From the NCBI GenBank assembly GCA_020002185.1, contig CM034544.1:7619190-7683189 (forward strand): a stretch of DNA of 64,000 nucleotides, written 5' to 3'. The stretch comes from Paraescarpia echinospica. Lineage: Eukaryota > Annelida > Polychaeta > Sabellida > Siboglinidae. Under the pieces are notes generated by a model. The model had not been told where the DNA came from. It ran no database searches and saw only the letters and a list, made by a program, of their open reading frames with translations. Of this stretch, positions 1 through 10,960 are shown piece by piece (positions within the stretch are counted from its first letter, which is position 1; each line of letters begins with the position of its first letter). A program made the position numbers and the translations under genes.

Positions 1-661
1 TCGCCTACTTTTAATCTACCCTAGATTACTCCCTCTAGCTAACTTTTAACAACAAATATTGCTTAATATATATCTATAATTACGTTATGTATGCTATACA
101 CTCAATAATATCACTTATGTAACATGTCGGATAAAACATTTACATTTCATTTCGTAGGATACACCAGCCTGCCATACACGGTCAATATCACACGCAGACA
201 CGTCATCAATTGTATTACATTAATTTATGATATGACGGTAATTTGCACTACAATTTTACCATGGATTTGCAATAGATAAATTGGCAACACTGCTTATTAT
301 CGTTGAGTTGTGGTTCGTTGCTATATTAATAAATGTTGTGAACCATTGCTTTAATATGACCAACAGTAATAGTGTTGGTCATCTTAAAGCATAATGGTAA
401 ACTGTCCGAGAACATTATCGTGTGTAAGCGGTGCTACACCCCACAACTTTCTAAGCACTTTTCGCCATATGCTATGCATATTGCCCCAACACTCCTACTC
501 TGCATTAGTTAATACCAGATTTACTTTCCCGAGTGTAGCAAAGGGCCGGGACCTGTCCACTACAACTTATTCAAATATTATCACTCAAGCAAACGTTCAT
601 GTTAATCAAAGAAGGAATGTGTTTCGTAGCCACCCCACCTTACGTCGCTGCCATAGCAACA
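1..661. other. Left-edge intronic or intergenic DNA
   Basis: AT-rich non-coding sequence with no recognised repeat. The short reading frames here lack coding character. It probably lies upstream of, or within an intron before, the exon that follows. Confidence 0.4.
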
Positions 662-840
662 GGATATCGGAAGTTCGTTGATTGTGACGTCTTCACCGAC
701 TATAACCCCGATACTTGTGCTGAAGTGACGTCTTCGACCAATCCGTTGGATTTCATTCTCAAAGCAAATGTCTCGCAATCGGAGAACTCGGCCCACGTCC
801 GCATCACTCTGCGAGACGGCAACTGCGGTGATACAAATCA
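662..840 (+). CDS. Internal exon of an unknown cysteine-containing host protein
   Basis: A reading frame bounded by a possible AG acceptor (CAACAG, ending at 661) and a GT donor (AATCAG then GTGATA). The peptide has spaced cysteines (CDVF, DTCAEV, GNCGD) and an N-x-S sequon, and looks like an extracellular domain. It ends in phase 0, which matches the exon starting at 1078. I do not recognise the family. The 5' boundary is the weaker one. Codon use is GC-richer than the flanking AT-rich DNA, as expected for a real exon. Confidence 0.45.
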
Positions 841-1077
841 GGTGATAATAATATTTACACACAAATTTAACTGCAGAAAAATTACTCTTTTCTCACATTG
901 CAAGACTTTCAAACGTGAAGTAGTTTCTTTTGTGGTGAAGTCTTACGATACCACTTTCCACGTTAAATCGTAAATTTGAACGAAGAATTTTATAGCCTAA
1001 TATACTAACATTGTCCCGACCAATGTACAAACATGCTACGATCTTTTATTTGAACATAGTTCTTAATGTTACTCAGG

Positions 1078-1292
1078 TACACGTCGACACCCTGGAGAAG
1101 TCAATCAACGCCGGCCCGTTCGACGGCTACTTCCTGCGGTGTGAGCTAACGAAGATCCAGCATCGTGCAGGCGGCGCCACCATCTGCTCGTTCTGTTGTC
1201 CGTGCACAAAAAGAGGCTGCGACTTCGTGTTTGTCCGCGTCTTTGGAGGACACGTCAGGTCGTTATGTGAAGTGGAACTTGTGTTACCGTAG
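1078..1292 (+). CDS. Next exon of the same unknown host gene
   Basis: It starts after a clear acceptor (TTACTCAG) in phase 0, continuing the exon that ends at 840. The peptide is cysteine-rich (YFLRCELT, ICSFCCPCTKRGC, SLCEVEL), again suggesting a secreted or ectodomain protein. The frame reaches TAG at 1290-1292, almost exactly where LINE sequence begins. This stop may therefore be the true end of the gene or a result of the LINE insertion. A weak alternative donor (CAG then GTCGTT) lies near 1258. Function unknown. Confidence 0.45.
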
Positions 1293-1295
1293 CTT

Positions 1296-2401
1296 CGGAG
1301 AAGCAGAGGGTCCACTTGATCTCAACTTGTTTTAAAAGAGCAAATGTTGTCCCTGTGTACAAGAAGGGAGTTAAACGAAATGTGTGCAACTACATACCTA
1401 TCTCTCTCTCTTACTGCTATTTAGCAAAGCTGTTGAGAAAATCGTATACGACTCATTGTATGAGCATGTGCGTAACACAATTTAGGGCAGCCAACACGGA
1501 TTTGTGAGGTGTAGAAGTACAGTATCTAATCTAGCTTGTTACTTGAACACCATTTCTGAATCTATTGACAACAAGAAACAGGTTGATTCTGTTTATTTAG
1601 ATTTCATTTAAGCCTTTGATTCAGTATGCCACCCACTGTTAATTCACAAGCTTAGATCATATGGCTAATCCGGGCAATGCATAGAGTGGTTGCAGTCTTA
1701 CCTTGTCAATCGAAAACAACGCGTGGTCCTCGAAGGCAAAACATCTGACTGGAAGCCAGTGTTGTCTGGTGTACCACAAGGTTCACAAATTGGACCACTT
1801 CTGTTGATCTTGTATATTAACGATCTCACTATTCATGTTGATTCATGTGAAATGTCATTGTATGCTGATGATTCCAAATTGTTTAAAGAAATTACTTCGG
1901 TGACCGATTGTCAGTTGGTGCAGAAGGATCTGGACAGTGTATGTCTTCGGTGTGAGACATGGCACCTTAAACTTAACGTTGAGAAATGCTGCATAATGTC
2001 ATTCACTAACAAAAAGAAACGTATATCCTAAGACTACACGATTTTAAGCCAGTCTCTGCCCAAGGTCACCACTGTCAATGATCTCGGTATCACATTGACC
2101 GACAGTTTGACTTTTAAAGATCATATTAATTGTTGTGTTTGTAAAGCTTTTAAGATGAATGGTTTTATTAAGCGCGTTTGCACAACATTTACTGATGTAC
2201 AGGCTTTGCGATCCTTGTGTATATATCTAGTCAGAAGCCAGTTGGAGTATTACAGTGTTATCTGGAATCCCTGGCAACGTACGTTTATTGACAAAATCGA
2301 ACGAGTTCAAAAGAAATTAATTAAATATCCATGTTACAAATCCAAAATACAGTACTCCTCTGACAGTTATCCTGAGCTTTGCCATCATTTTAGACTACCT
2401 G
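1296..2401 (+). pseudogene. LINE reverse transcriptase, 5' piece (Jockey/CR1-like)
   Basis: Broken reading frames show non-LTR reverse-transcriptase motifs in order: KRANVVPVYKKG near 1330, a DFI-stop-AFDSV block near 1605, SGVPQGSQIGPLL near 1770, the catalytic YADDSKLF at 1861-1884, and the thumb region to 2400. In-frame stops (near 1610, 1663 and 2029) and frame changes make it inactive. The ORF stops at 2401 because the Maverick element is inserted there. The missing C-terminus lies at 24043. The LINE is 5'-truncated near 1296, next to a host exon. Confidence 0.8.
2396..2401. repeat. Target site duplication, left copy (TACCTG)
   Basis: Six bases immediately before the left terminus of the Maverick element. 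They match TACCTT at 24043-24048 in five of six positions. Six-base duplications are characteristic of Maverick/Polinton integration. The duplicated bases lie in the LINE ORF. Confidence 0.75.
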
Positions 2402-2610
2402 AGTAGTATATGTTTAGTTTTGAGTATCCCTACGGAACAAAAGATAAAAGGACTTCAAAGTGTTTAGGATCAGTCAGTCCTGAGGATTCCTACTAGTAAA
2501 AAATATGATTAATGACCTGTCATGTAACTGTAGTGGTGACCTCTTGTGGTGATGTGTAATGCTATAATAACGTAAACAAACAGTGTAGTGGCGCCTCTAA
2601 TGCAAGAAAA
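2402..2610 (+). repeat. Maverick left terminal inverted repeat
   Basis: It starts AGTAGTATATGTTTAGTTTT and ends near TGCAAGAAA. The reverse complement lies at 23845-24042, with about 80-85 percent identity by eye. The two arms have diverged, with a 9-10 base indel near 2455, which implies an old insertion. Confidence 0.85.
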
Positions 2611-3680
2611 TTATGTACGACTTTATTGGTCGACCGCTTGTGCCGAGCGCTGTTCGTTAAATTCTCGTGCTACACGATCAGTGCTGGCCGCTGGACCGCC
2701 ATTCGGAAGCGGCGCTCATTAAGAAGGTGGCTGACTGGTTGATGACCGACTAGCTCAGCTGCAGTCACAATGCGCCCCTGCAGGAGGCGGTCGGTCCTAC
2801 CTGTCGAGTAGGGCCGATTTGAAATGACGATTGCGAACACCCTAATAGTTACAGCTTTGTAACAGGGAGGTTCCGCCTCTCACAGTAAGGACTTATTCCC
2901 GAACATTATTATCAGAGCTAGCTAGCTAGCTGTTGTAGTAAAGCTGTTTTACTCGCTGGTGAAAGAAAACCACGCCGCTGTTATGTGTTATGCCTTGTCT
3001 ATCTTGATGTATTGCTCTCTTGGCGTGATAAAACGTTAAAACCTTACGAACTTAATAATCACAGAGATCGGTATTATGATAACGTTGTTATATTCGTTCG
3101 TGAAAGAAAACCACACGCCACTGATATGTATCATGCTTTCTATGCTTAATAAAACGTTGAAACCGTATGTACATTCCTGTCTATTACGAAACAAAACAAA
3201 CAAACACCCCTTCCTCACGCTTTTCCCATTAATAAAATGTCGATATCATAGAGCAGTCAAACGTACGTTAAATACAACTTTGTCTATGTCCAAATGAAAC
3301 AAACAAACAAACACTCTTTCCTGACGCATTCATCAACCACGCTTGGTAAGGCCTCTAGCGGTGGCGGCCCTTCCCCTCGCAAACAACAGCGATAAAACCG
3401 GTAAGCCCGTCCTTACGCATTCACCCAACACCTAGTGATCTCAATTGTGCCCTCCTTAACCAGCCGTACCAGAAACAACTCCGCTATGCTGTTTAATAAA
3501 CTTTGAAATAGTCGTGTAGTCTGTTACGAGGTGGCGTTGTCTCATCCCCCAGCCTCTAGCGGAGGGCCCTGCACGTTTATAGGCAGTGTCCGGCCCTACC
3601 GTAGTTAATAACGTTTCGGCGTTGACTAGGACGGACGCACGCCACAGAGAGAACCGCGCTTTCCGTCCGTCAGCTTTGCA
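2611..3680. other. Left subterminal region of the Maverick element
   Basis: No gene is visible. Two diverged tandem copies of about 90 bp lie at 2940-3040 and 3080-3165; both contain GTGAAAGAAAACCAC and AAAACGTT-AAACC. Further short repeats (AAACAAACAAACAC; GCCTCTAGCGG at 3350 and 3550) follow. This looks like a non-coding subterminal repeat zone and may hold the promoter for the polymerase gene. Confidence 0.5.
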
Positions 3681-4847
3681 GTGCTGACACCCACCGACGA
3701 CCACGCTCGGTGCTGTCCCTTACCGACGTTCGCAGTGATGCCGATCTTCCCTGTATGCGGTCGTGCCGTCGATCGTCTAGAGGGGCACTTACGCAAGCGC
3801 CACAAATGCCCGAATTGCGATCGGACTTTCGCCTTCCGTAGAGGTGTAACGAAGCATTTGAAGAACGGCTGCTAACCCCGGGATGACTGCAAATGCCCGA
3901 ACTGCGGGAAGACTTATGCCTTTGGTTATAATATGTTGAAACATATGAGAACGACAAAGTGTGGTGGTGGTAAAAGAGAAAGGAAGACTCCCACCGACCC
4001 ACCTAACGTTGCCCCGTTAGACGACGCCGCCACCGATGATGCAGTGTCGGAAGACCTACGACGGGTCGTTCACGCGCACTGGTCGAGTATGCGCACGTCC
4101 ACAACGCGCGGTCCTATCCAGTCGATATATAATTATCCACTGAGCGGCTTGGACACGGGCGCGCTCGATCCCCGACTACGACTTATGTTCGAGGAGCAGA
4201 CTCACGCCTTTAAAGCCAACCTAAGTTTTGGGTTTATTCTCAGACACAAGGAGACGGGACGCTACAGATACTTTTACTCGTCGAGTAACTGTTGCGGTCG
4301 TTACCTCGAGTCGCCCGCTCTGATTACCAGTAGCCAATCTTTCAAACGGTTCCTCGAACGCATCCGACAACCCGACGTCCTACAGTACGTCATAGCGCAG
4401 AGAACCGACTCGGGGTGGACGGCCGAATTGGTGACTAACGTTAACTTCTTCCTCAACGCCATCATCCACCATCCTATCGGCTGTCTAGATATGCAACTCC
4501 CCGCCTACCTGCGCGCCAACAAGGCGGTTATCGCTCTAGAGGAAGATCAGCACAATAGACCCTACACTGATAACTTGTGCCTCTTCTGCTGTCTGGCGAT
4601 TCATAGAGGCGCTGCCGTAACCGGTTTGCGGACCCCGACCTTAAAGCTCTACGCCGACTACACCACATGGGTGAGTGCCTACGCTTTCGCCGGCGTTCCT
4701 CTGAATGAACTCGATCATGTGGAGACGATCTTCAAAACCAACGTGGTCGTGTATCGACTGGCGGAGGAGGACGAGGACGAGCCCGGGAAGCCGACCGCCC
4801 AACTGATCCGGCGTTCGGACTATCGCTATCCCACAACTATGAGCTAG
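3681..4847 (+). pseudogene. Polymerase N-terminal module: two zinc fingers plus OTU-like region
   Basis: The N-terminal part of the Maverick polymerase gene. Two C2H2-like fingers (KCPNC..TFAF and KCPNC..TYAF, with distal H and C ligands) are separated by an in-frame TAA at 3873-3875. A 304-residue frame (3933-4847) follows, with conserved blocks TRGPIQSIYNYP, FGFILRHKETGRYRYFYSS and, at 4570-4590, DNLCLFC in an HNRPYTDNLCLF context. The D-N-x-C-L-F pattern resembles the OTU cysteine-protease nucleophile motif reported upstream of some adintovirus polymerases; that link is from memory and tentative. The frame ends at a TAG (4845-4847), after which related sequence continues with frame changes. 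A start at ATG 3738 is plausible. Inactive. Confidence 0.7.
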
Positions 4848-4907
4848 AACTTCTACGGCACTCACTATTCGTATACACAGTACCTTTCCATTTTTTTTTA
4901 AACGTTC

Positions 4908-7870
4908 CGATGCGGTAAATGCGGTGAATCGCTGTGGCGAACCGTATTTTTATTGCGACGCCACGAAGTGATGTGCGAGGGAGACGTCCGCCCCGTCTTC
5001 CCCGGCGGGGTCTTCCACCCGAACCCGTCCGTGTTTCAACAGCTGGAGGACGAGGGTATCAACGTGGAGGACTCTTTGCGCTACTATCCGTACAGGGCAA
5101 CTTTCGACTTCGAATGCTACTTAGACGGGCGTGACCTACCGGCGGACAGCGACAAATGCCGGTGGCTAGCCCGGCACGAGCTTCTCAGCGTGAGTATCGC
5201 CTCGAACTTCCCCGGCCACGAGACAGCGCGGTGTTTCGCCACGACCGGAGATTCGAACGAGCTCGCGAAGCACCTGATTGCCGCACTGGAGGTCGTGAGC
5301 GAGGCGGCATGCGCGGCTATGCGACCCTCGTATCAACCTCCCTTCGAAGAGATCACCGCGCTCGAAACCGAATGGCAAATCAAGCGTCAAGAGCCGGCGG
5401 AGAAGGAGGGAAAGAACCCGTACACCGTACTCGCCGACTGCCTGTGGGCCCACGTACGCCAGCTCCCCGTCCTCGGTTTCAACTCGGGCAAGTACGACCT
5501 GGACGTTGTCAAAAAGTACCTCACCCTCCTTCTCATGACCGAAGGGCAGAACGTGTCGTCGGGATTTACGATCAAACGTCACAACAAATTGTGTGTACCG
5601 ACAGACACTCAAGTTCCTGGATATCACCAACTTCCTGGCCCCCGGTTTTAGCTACGATAATTTCCTGATGGCCTATGACTGCGAAGTGACGATAGGCCAC
5701 TTCCCCTAAAAGTATCTAGAAAAGCTGCCGAATTTAGACGACACCGAACTGCCGCCACAGGTCGCTTTCTACAGTCACCTAAAACGCGAAGGGATCTCCG
5801 ACGAGGCGTACGATGGATGCGTGAAGGTATGCCGCGACGAAGGGATGATGACGCTGCGGGACTTTCTCTTCTGGTGCAACAACAGGGACGTGGCCCGTTC
5901 ATGGAGGTCGTGGACAAACAGTTCCCCTCCTACTAGCAGCGGCGCATAGACATGTTCAAAGATACTATCAGCGTGCCTGGCCTGACGCTACTCTACCTGT
6001 TCAACGATCTCCCGATGACGCTTTACTTCACCCTCTTCAACGAGCCGAACTAGGACCTGCACCAGCTCGTGCAATCCCAGATCGTCGGAGGACCATCGAT
6101 CATCTTCGTGCGTCATCACGAGGCTGACGTGACCGTTCTACGCCAAATCGAGTACAGCAAGGCGGCCCGGACTTCTCGCTCTATAGTCGGGTATGATGCG
6201 AATGCACTCTAACACTGGGCGCTCACACAAGACATGCCGACGGGGTGGTAACCGCGCCGCCGCGAGGACAACGCCTTTCGCACTGAACAGGTGCACCGCT
6301 ACGGTCGTATGGCCGTTCAGTGGCTAACGTGGGAGGCCGCGCGGACTGGGGTGCATATGCGACACCAGGTCAATGGACGCGAGAAACGCGTGGGTAAGTA
6401 CCTGGTTGACGAGTGGTGGCGGGAAACGAAGACGGCGTACCAGTTCCAAGGGTGCTTCTTCCATGGCTGTCCTTGTACAGGCAAGGAAACGAACGAGGTC
6501 AACGGAAAGCCGATGAGTCAACTGTACGTCGAGACGGTGGCCACCACAGCCTACCTTCGCCACTTCGTCAACGTCATCGAGATGGCACGAGGTGAGATCG
6601 TCGCCGCCGTTGGAGACGCGTCGATGGCGCGCGGAAGTTACGCTAACGCGGGACTTGGAGGCCGTGCGCGACGGCACCGTCCCGGACGCGTTGCGCGCCG
6701 CATTCGCCGAGATGCAGCCCGTCTTCACCTACATCACCCGCGACGATCTCAGCCCGTCCATGCGTCGCTACGCCGAAGCGCACGAGCTCCTGGACTGCCC
6801 TCAACGCACGATCGTGAGGAGCTTTTTTGGCACCAAGATTCTCCTCGTAACCCCCCCCCGTACTGCGGTGGTATCTGGAGCACGGACTCGTAGTCGACCT
6901 CGTGTACCAGATCGTCGAGTACGTCCCGGTCCCGTACTTTCGTCGCTTCGGCGAGTCGGTCTCCGCCGCGCGACGCGAGGGCGACACCGACCCCGACAAG
7001 GCCATCCTCGCCGAGACGTTTAAACTTCTTGGGAATAGTTGCTATGAGAAAACGATTACGAGGGTCGATCTCCACAGGGATATCAAGTAATGTACGTCTA
7101 CAGGGGCTTCGACACTGATCGTCGATCAACGCTTCGGACAGCTCGACGTCGTTATGCCCGACGACCTCTATGAGGTGGCGCTGAATAAGCGGATCGTCAG
7201 GTACGGCCTTCCCATCCAGATCGGCTACTTCGTGTACCCGTACGCGAAACTACGCATGCTCCAGTTATACTACGACTTCATCGCTACCTACGTACCACGC
7301 CCCTTGTTCCAGTACTGCGCGATTGATAGCGATTCAGCGTATTTGGCCATCGCGTGCCGGAGCGCCGACGAGCTCGTGGAGGACGCCAAGCGCGAGCACT
7401 ACTTTTGGCACCGGGGCGAGTGGTTCCCGTCGGACTGCTGCGACGCTCTTGCGGAGGCTTGCGCACAGTGCCGACTCGCAGGACGAGCATGGGACACCGC
7501 CGATAAGCGATGCTGCGCGAGCCGTCGGACGTACGATAAGAGAATACCGGGCCTCTTCAAAAAGGAATGGTCCGGCCGCGGTACCGTTGCTCTCTGCAGC
7601 AAGACTTACTACTGTTTCGTCGCGGCGCGCGATAAGTACAGCACGAAGGGGTTGAGCAAGCACCAGAACGACATCGACAAGGACACGTTCCTCGCCGTGG
7701 TGTGTGGTTGACGGAGCGGCAGCGGTTGGAACCGCGGCTTCCAAGTGAGGGAATCGTCCGTGCTGACTTACATCCAGGAGCGTGCGGCGTTGAGCTACTT
7801 CTACGCCAAGAGACGCGTGCTCGACGACGGGGTCACCACGGCGCCCGTACTCCTATACATTCTACTTACC
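4908..7870 (+). pseudogene. B-family DNA polymerase, exonuclease and palm domains (Maverick)
   Basis: It resumes with a CGKCGE-type finger near 4910. Exo I (FDFECY) is at 5103-5120 and Exo II (GFNSGKYDLD) at 5475-5505. A frameshift lies near 5600. Motif A (YDANAL) ends in a TAA at 6210-6212. YQFQGCFFHGCPC is near 6450, palm motif B (KLLGNSCYEKT) at 7022-7055 and motif C (CAIDSDSA) at 7316-7342, followed by a FKKEW/SKTYYC region. At least six stops or frame changes break it. The family performs protein-primed replication of the element's linear DNA. The palm aspartates are still visible in motif C, but no continuous enzyme could be made. Confidence 0.88.
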
Positions 7871-7957
7871 CTACCCTACCCTACCTAAGGGGCGGCCCCC
7901 CTCCCTAGGATTACGGGTATGTATGTATGTATGTATGTATGTAGGTAGGTAGGGAAA

Positions 7958-7998
7958 AATAAAGAGTGAAGAAGTACACGTTTTCATCGTCTTTTATT
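7958..7998. terminator. Back-to-back polyadenylation signals between convergent genes
   Basis: AATAAA at 7958-7963 on the plus strand follows the polymerase gene. AATAAA on the minus strand (7998-7993) follows the protease gene, which ends at 8030. The two transcription units converge here. A TATG/TAGG simple repeat (7917-7950) precedes the signals. Confidence 0.5.
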
Positions 7999-8029
7999 TT
8001 CACTACTAAGCGAAGCGAAAGAGATACAT

Positions 8030-8461
8030 TCAATGCGGTTTTACCCAGTCGAATACGAGACAGTCTTTGGCCACCCTATCGGGGCCGAACAGGCACTGGA
8101 AGACCTTTAACGGCATACCGCGGCATCGTAAGAGTAGGTAGGCGACGCAATATTGTCCGCACTCGTTAGATACCATGCTCGGCAGCATCTTGTCCTTGTA
8201 CATCCACGAGTCGCGGTTACGGCGCAGCAAGGCACTGAAGTCGGCGTGCAACGGCAGCAGTCCGTATCAGTCGAACAAGTCGCCTTGCCGGTTGGCGTCC
8301 ACGTAGACGGGCACCCAGTGTTTCCCCGTCTCGTCACCGTCGTCGATGTTTCACACGAAAGCTGTCGTGTAAGCGGTGAGCCGCCTTCTCGGTAGCTCGT
8401 CTTTAGGCTGCTCGCCGAAGACGACGTTTTGAGTGTATGCATCGATCTCCAGGCGGCGCAT
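8030..8461 (-). pseudogene. Adenain-like cysteine protease (Maverick PRO)
   Basis: The minus-strand frame starts at ATG 8461, overlapping the capsid stop codon as TGATG, and ends at TGA 8030. It shows the adenovirus-protease layout: His in TGKHWVPVYVD, the acidic site in DLFD followed by YG, and the nucleophile Cys in NECGQYCVAYLL. The length, about 143 codons, is short for the family (about 200). Two in-frame TGA stops (8351-8353 and 8267-8269) inactivate it. In viruses and Mavericks this enzyme matures capsid proteins. All three catalytic positions remain, so decay is recent enough to read. Confidence 0.82.
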
Positions 8462-9759
8462 CAACTGTAAGGTGTCCTTGCTAAGTAATCGTACAAGACG
8501 TTGCGGTTCTTGTCGATCTCGGGTTCCGGCTCGAACTGGCCGTACACGACGACGTTCACCGTCCGGTCCAGCGCCGCTGCGAAGTGCACATCCACGCGCA
8601 GGTTGCCCTTGCGAACGACGTTGAAGTGGTCACCGTCGCAACAGTCCGGTGACAGGTCGAAGCCGAAGATGGTGTAGCCGGCGCCGAAGTCGTCGCGCGT
8701 CAGGTCGTTGACCTCTTCCTCGTACGCCTTGCCCGTCGTCGCGAAGAGGTTCAAATTGCTTCTGACGTAACGCGCCTCCGTGAAGTTCGGCTGCAGCGGC
8801 TTGCTCGGCACCTGGCGTCCGTCGACGTAGAGGGTGAGGAAGTTTATACCGTTGTACTTCACGTTAAACGGGTTTTTAGTAGGTCCCGTTATAGGCGTCG
8901 TTGTCGATCAGGCACAGGAACACGCGTTTCGGCAGCACCCCAGGTAACATTTCTCGTGAGTATGAGACATGGTGCCCTGCCGTATCGAGAACACCTTGAA
9001 GTGGACTCGACGTAGCGGGTATTTCGCCGTTCCCTTCGTCAACGCTTTGATGTGGCCGAGTTGGACGGCCGGGTTCACCTTGGCTTTTCGCACCTGCAGG
9101 AAGGTTTCCGTCAACACAATTTTGAACCCCGGGTCGGCGCCCGTCGCCATGAGCGCGAACGTGTCATTGCTTCGCACCAGCCGGATCTTTACGCCGACCC
9201 CGTTCAGCAGGTCCCGGTCTTGCATGAATACGTCAGCGTGCATACGTCTAAACAGCTCCACTTCGCGACAGTTCCGGATGAAGACGCGCCGCTGCGCATG
9301 CCCCCCGTTAACATTCGCGATCGCCTCCATGAACCCAGCGGGGTCCCTATACCACAGACCGCCCCCGAGCAGAGTCTTCTTGGCTTCGGCGCCGTAGCTC
9401 AACAGGGATTCGATGTAGGCCCGACGGGGTTACGAGCGTGCCGTTCAGCGACACGTCGACTTGACTGAACAGAGAGTGCAGAACATTGTTGATCGGTCCC
9501 ACGGGACTATAGTCTTGGAGATCGGTGCCGTCCCCTTCAACACTTTGACTCGCACGTACAGTCTAACGCTCGCCAAGTCCAGATAGTCGTCTCCCGACCC
9601 TGGGACGAGAAACTCGATAGGGCCGCCCGCGTCGAGTGCAATCAGCCGTTGGTGATCGATCCACTGGCCGCTCTCGACATTCGTCTGCGTCAACGGGACG
9701 GTGAACATGTCCAGTTCGCTCCTTAGGCCCTCGCACGAATGTCAATGCAAGAATGCCAT
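8461..9759 (-). pseudogene. Major capsid protein (double jelly-roll, F54H12.2-like)
   Basis: It starts at ATG 9759 and reads DMFTVPLTQTNVESGQW, then IEFLVPGSGDDYLDL, typical of the N-terminus of F54H12.2-like proteins, which are regarded as Maverick capsid proteins. The C-terminal part (8461-8862) has YVDGRQVPSKPLQPNF, DDFGAGYTIFGFDLSPDC and NVVVYGQFEPEPEIDKNRNV. The usual family length is about 400-450 residues, and this span fits. Breaks: a TGA at 9742-9744, a frame loss around 9400-9450, and shifts near 8940 and 8880. The protease gene follows with a 1-base stop/start overlap. Confidence 0.82.
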
Positions 9760-9809
9760 TCTATTCAGTGAATATGTCGCTCGGCGTCTGTTCTTTATGG
9801 CGCCCTTTA

Positions 9810-10960
9810 CTACTTACTGATTGTCGAAGCTTTGCACGGTGGTTTTATAACGGGGCGTCGTCGTCGCTTTTTCGGTGGCGGTTGCGCCTGTGTATTCAGC
9901 AGCCCGTCCAGAAGGTCGGCTCCCGCCTCCTTCGCGCGTCGTTTTACCGACTGTTTCAGATTCTGCCCGCCGACGACGTCCCGCGCCACGCGCCCCCCGT
10001 ATTGAGAGCTCGCTTTCCCAGCGCCAAGGCTCCCCTCTTGATAACAGAACTGAACAGAACAGAATAGAAGTGGATTTATTTATCCAGACTGTACATCCAA
10101 TAACAATATGACAAATTATAAAATAAAATGGTGTACAATGAGGATGACGGAGACTTCCATTAAGACTAGAAAAGAAGTCGCTTCCGTGGGAGCCACACAT
10201 AGTATAAGTATAGTTCAGTTTCTGTTGAAAGAAAAAAAAACATGTTGTCTATTATCTAAGACATAAGCAGTAGCATAAAATAAGACACATCGTCAGTGAA
10301 AAAACCAAGATAGATTATTTTATTATAATATGTATGTTAATAGAATGGTGTTTGGGTTGATAGAGTGTATACATGCAGGCATAACAGTTAATGTTTGTGC
10401 ACCTGTTGTTGTAGTTATGAATGAAATTGTTCTTAGCGTAGTTTAAAAAACCATGTAAACTGTGTATATACAGTTTAGCTATCACACTAAGGGAAGCGTT
10501 GTTAATTGTGTTTGGTAAACTGTATTTAATACATAGTTTTGCAAATGAATGATTTGTACCGTTAATGTGAATTTTATGTTGGTTGCGTGTATTGTGACCA
10601 TGAATCATGGTATTTGTGGCTATTTTATGTTGATTGCGTGTATTGTGACCATGAATCGTGGTATTTATGGCTATTTTCCAACTTAGAAGATGAGCAGGTA
10701 ATTTGTTATGTATAAATTTATGGTAAAAAATTTATTCTTGAAGGGCTAACATATAATTTACTTTTAGTAAGTTTAATTTTTTTAATAACAGGTCAGTGTG
10801 AGCATAAAATGATAAGAGGCATGGCGCTTCGAAAAAGGTTCCCGAGGACATTGCCCAAGCCGTGACCCCGCTGTACTCTAGCACCGGTGACGACCGATAG
10901 GTTACCGCCGACCTGTCGAGTGTAGTAGTCCTCGTACACGTTGCAGCCGCCCCTCGCCAT
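9810..10960 (-). pseudogene. Basic capsid-associated protein (pVI/pX-like position), split by a LINE
   Basis: The N-terminal part (10960 down to 10816) encodes a Gly/Arg-rich peptide ending RSAMPL. The C-terminal part (10038 to 9810) has KRGALALGKRALNTG, then after a frameshift near 10000 LKQSVKRRAKEAGADLLDGL and a KKRRRR tail. Small proteins with an amphipathic ALGK...NTG segment and a basic tail sit next to the capsid gene in related elements and are compared with adenovirus pVI or pX; the function is inferred. A 0.77 kb LINE fragment with TGATAA duplications lies inside. Its ATG overlaps the upstream penton stop as TGATG. Confidence 0.65.
10039..10815 (-). mobile_element. LINE 3' fragment inserted in the capsid-associated gene
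   Basis: The insert is flanked by TGATAA at 10039-10044 and 10810-10815. It is antisense to the window: the C-terminal reverse-transcriptase-like frame (10608-10315) contains LPNTINNASLSVIAKLYIHS and NNRCTNINCYACM. A 3' tail with repeated GTTCT units lies next to the lower duplication. The 5' end is truncated, as is usual for LINEs. Confidence 0.75.

Noticed and set aside
5156..5668. 170-codon Arg-rich frame
   Set aside because: Shadow of the exonuclease part of the polymerase in the GC-rich region.
8107..8442. 111-codon minus-strand frame of Ser/Thr/Cys-rich peptide
   Set aside because: It is a shadow of the protease pseudogene, which shows catalytic motifs in another frame.
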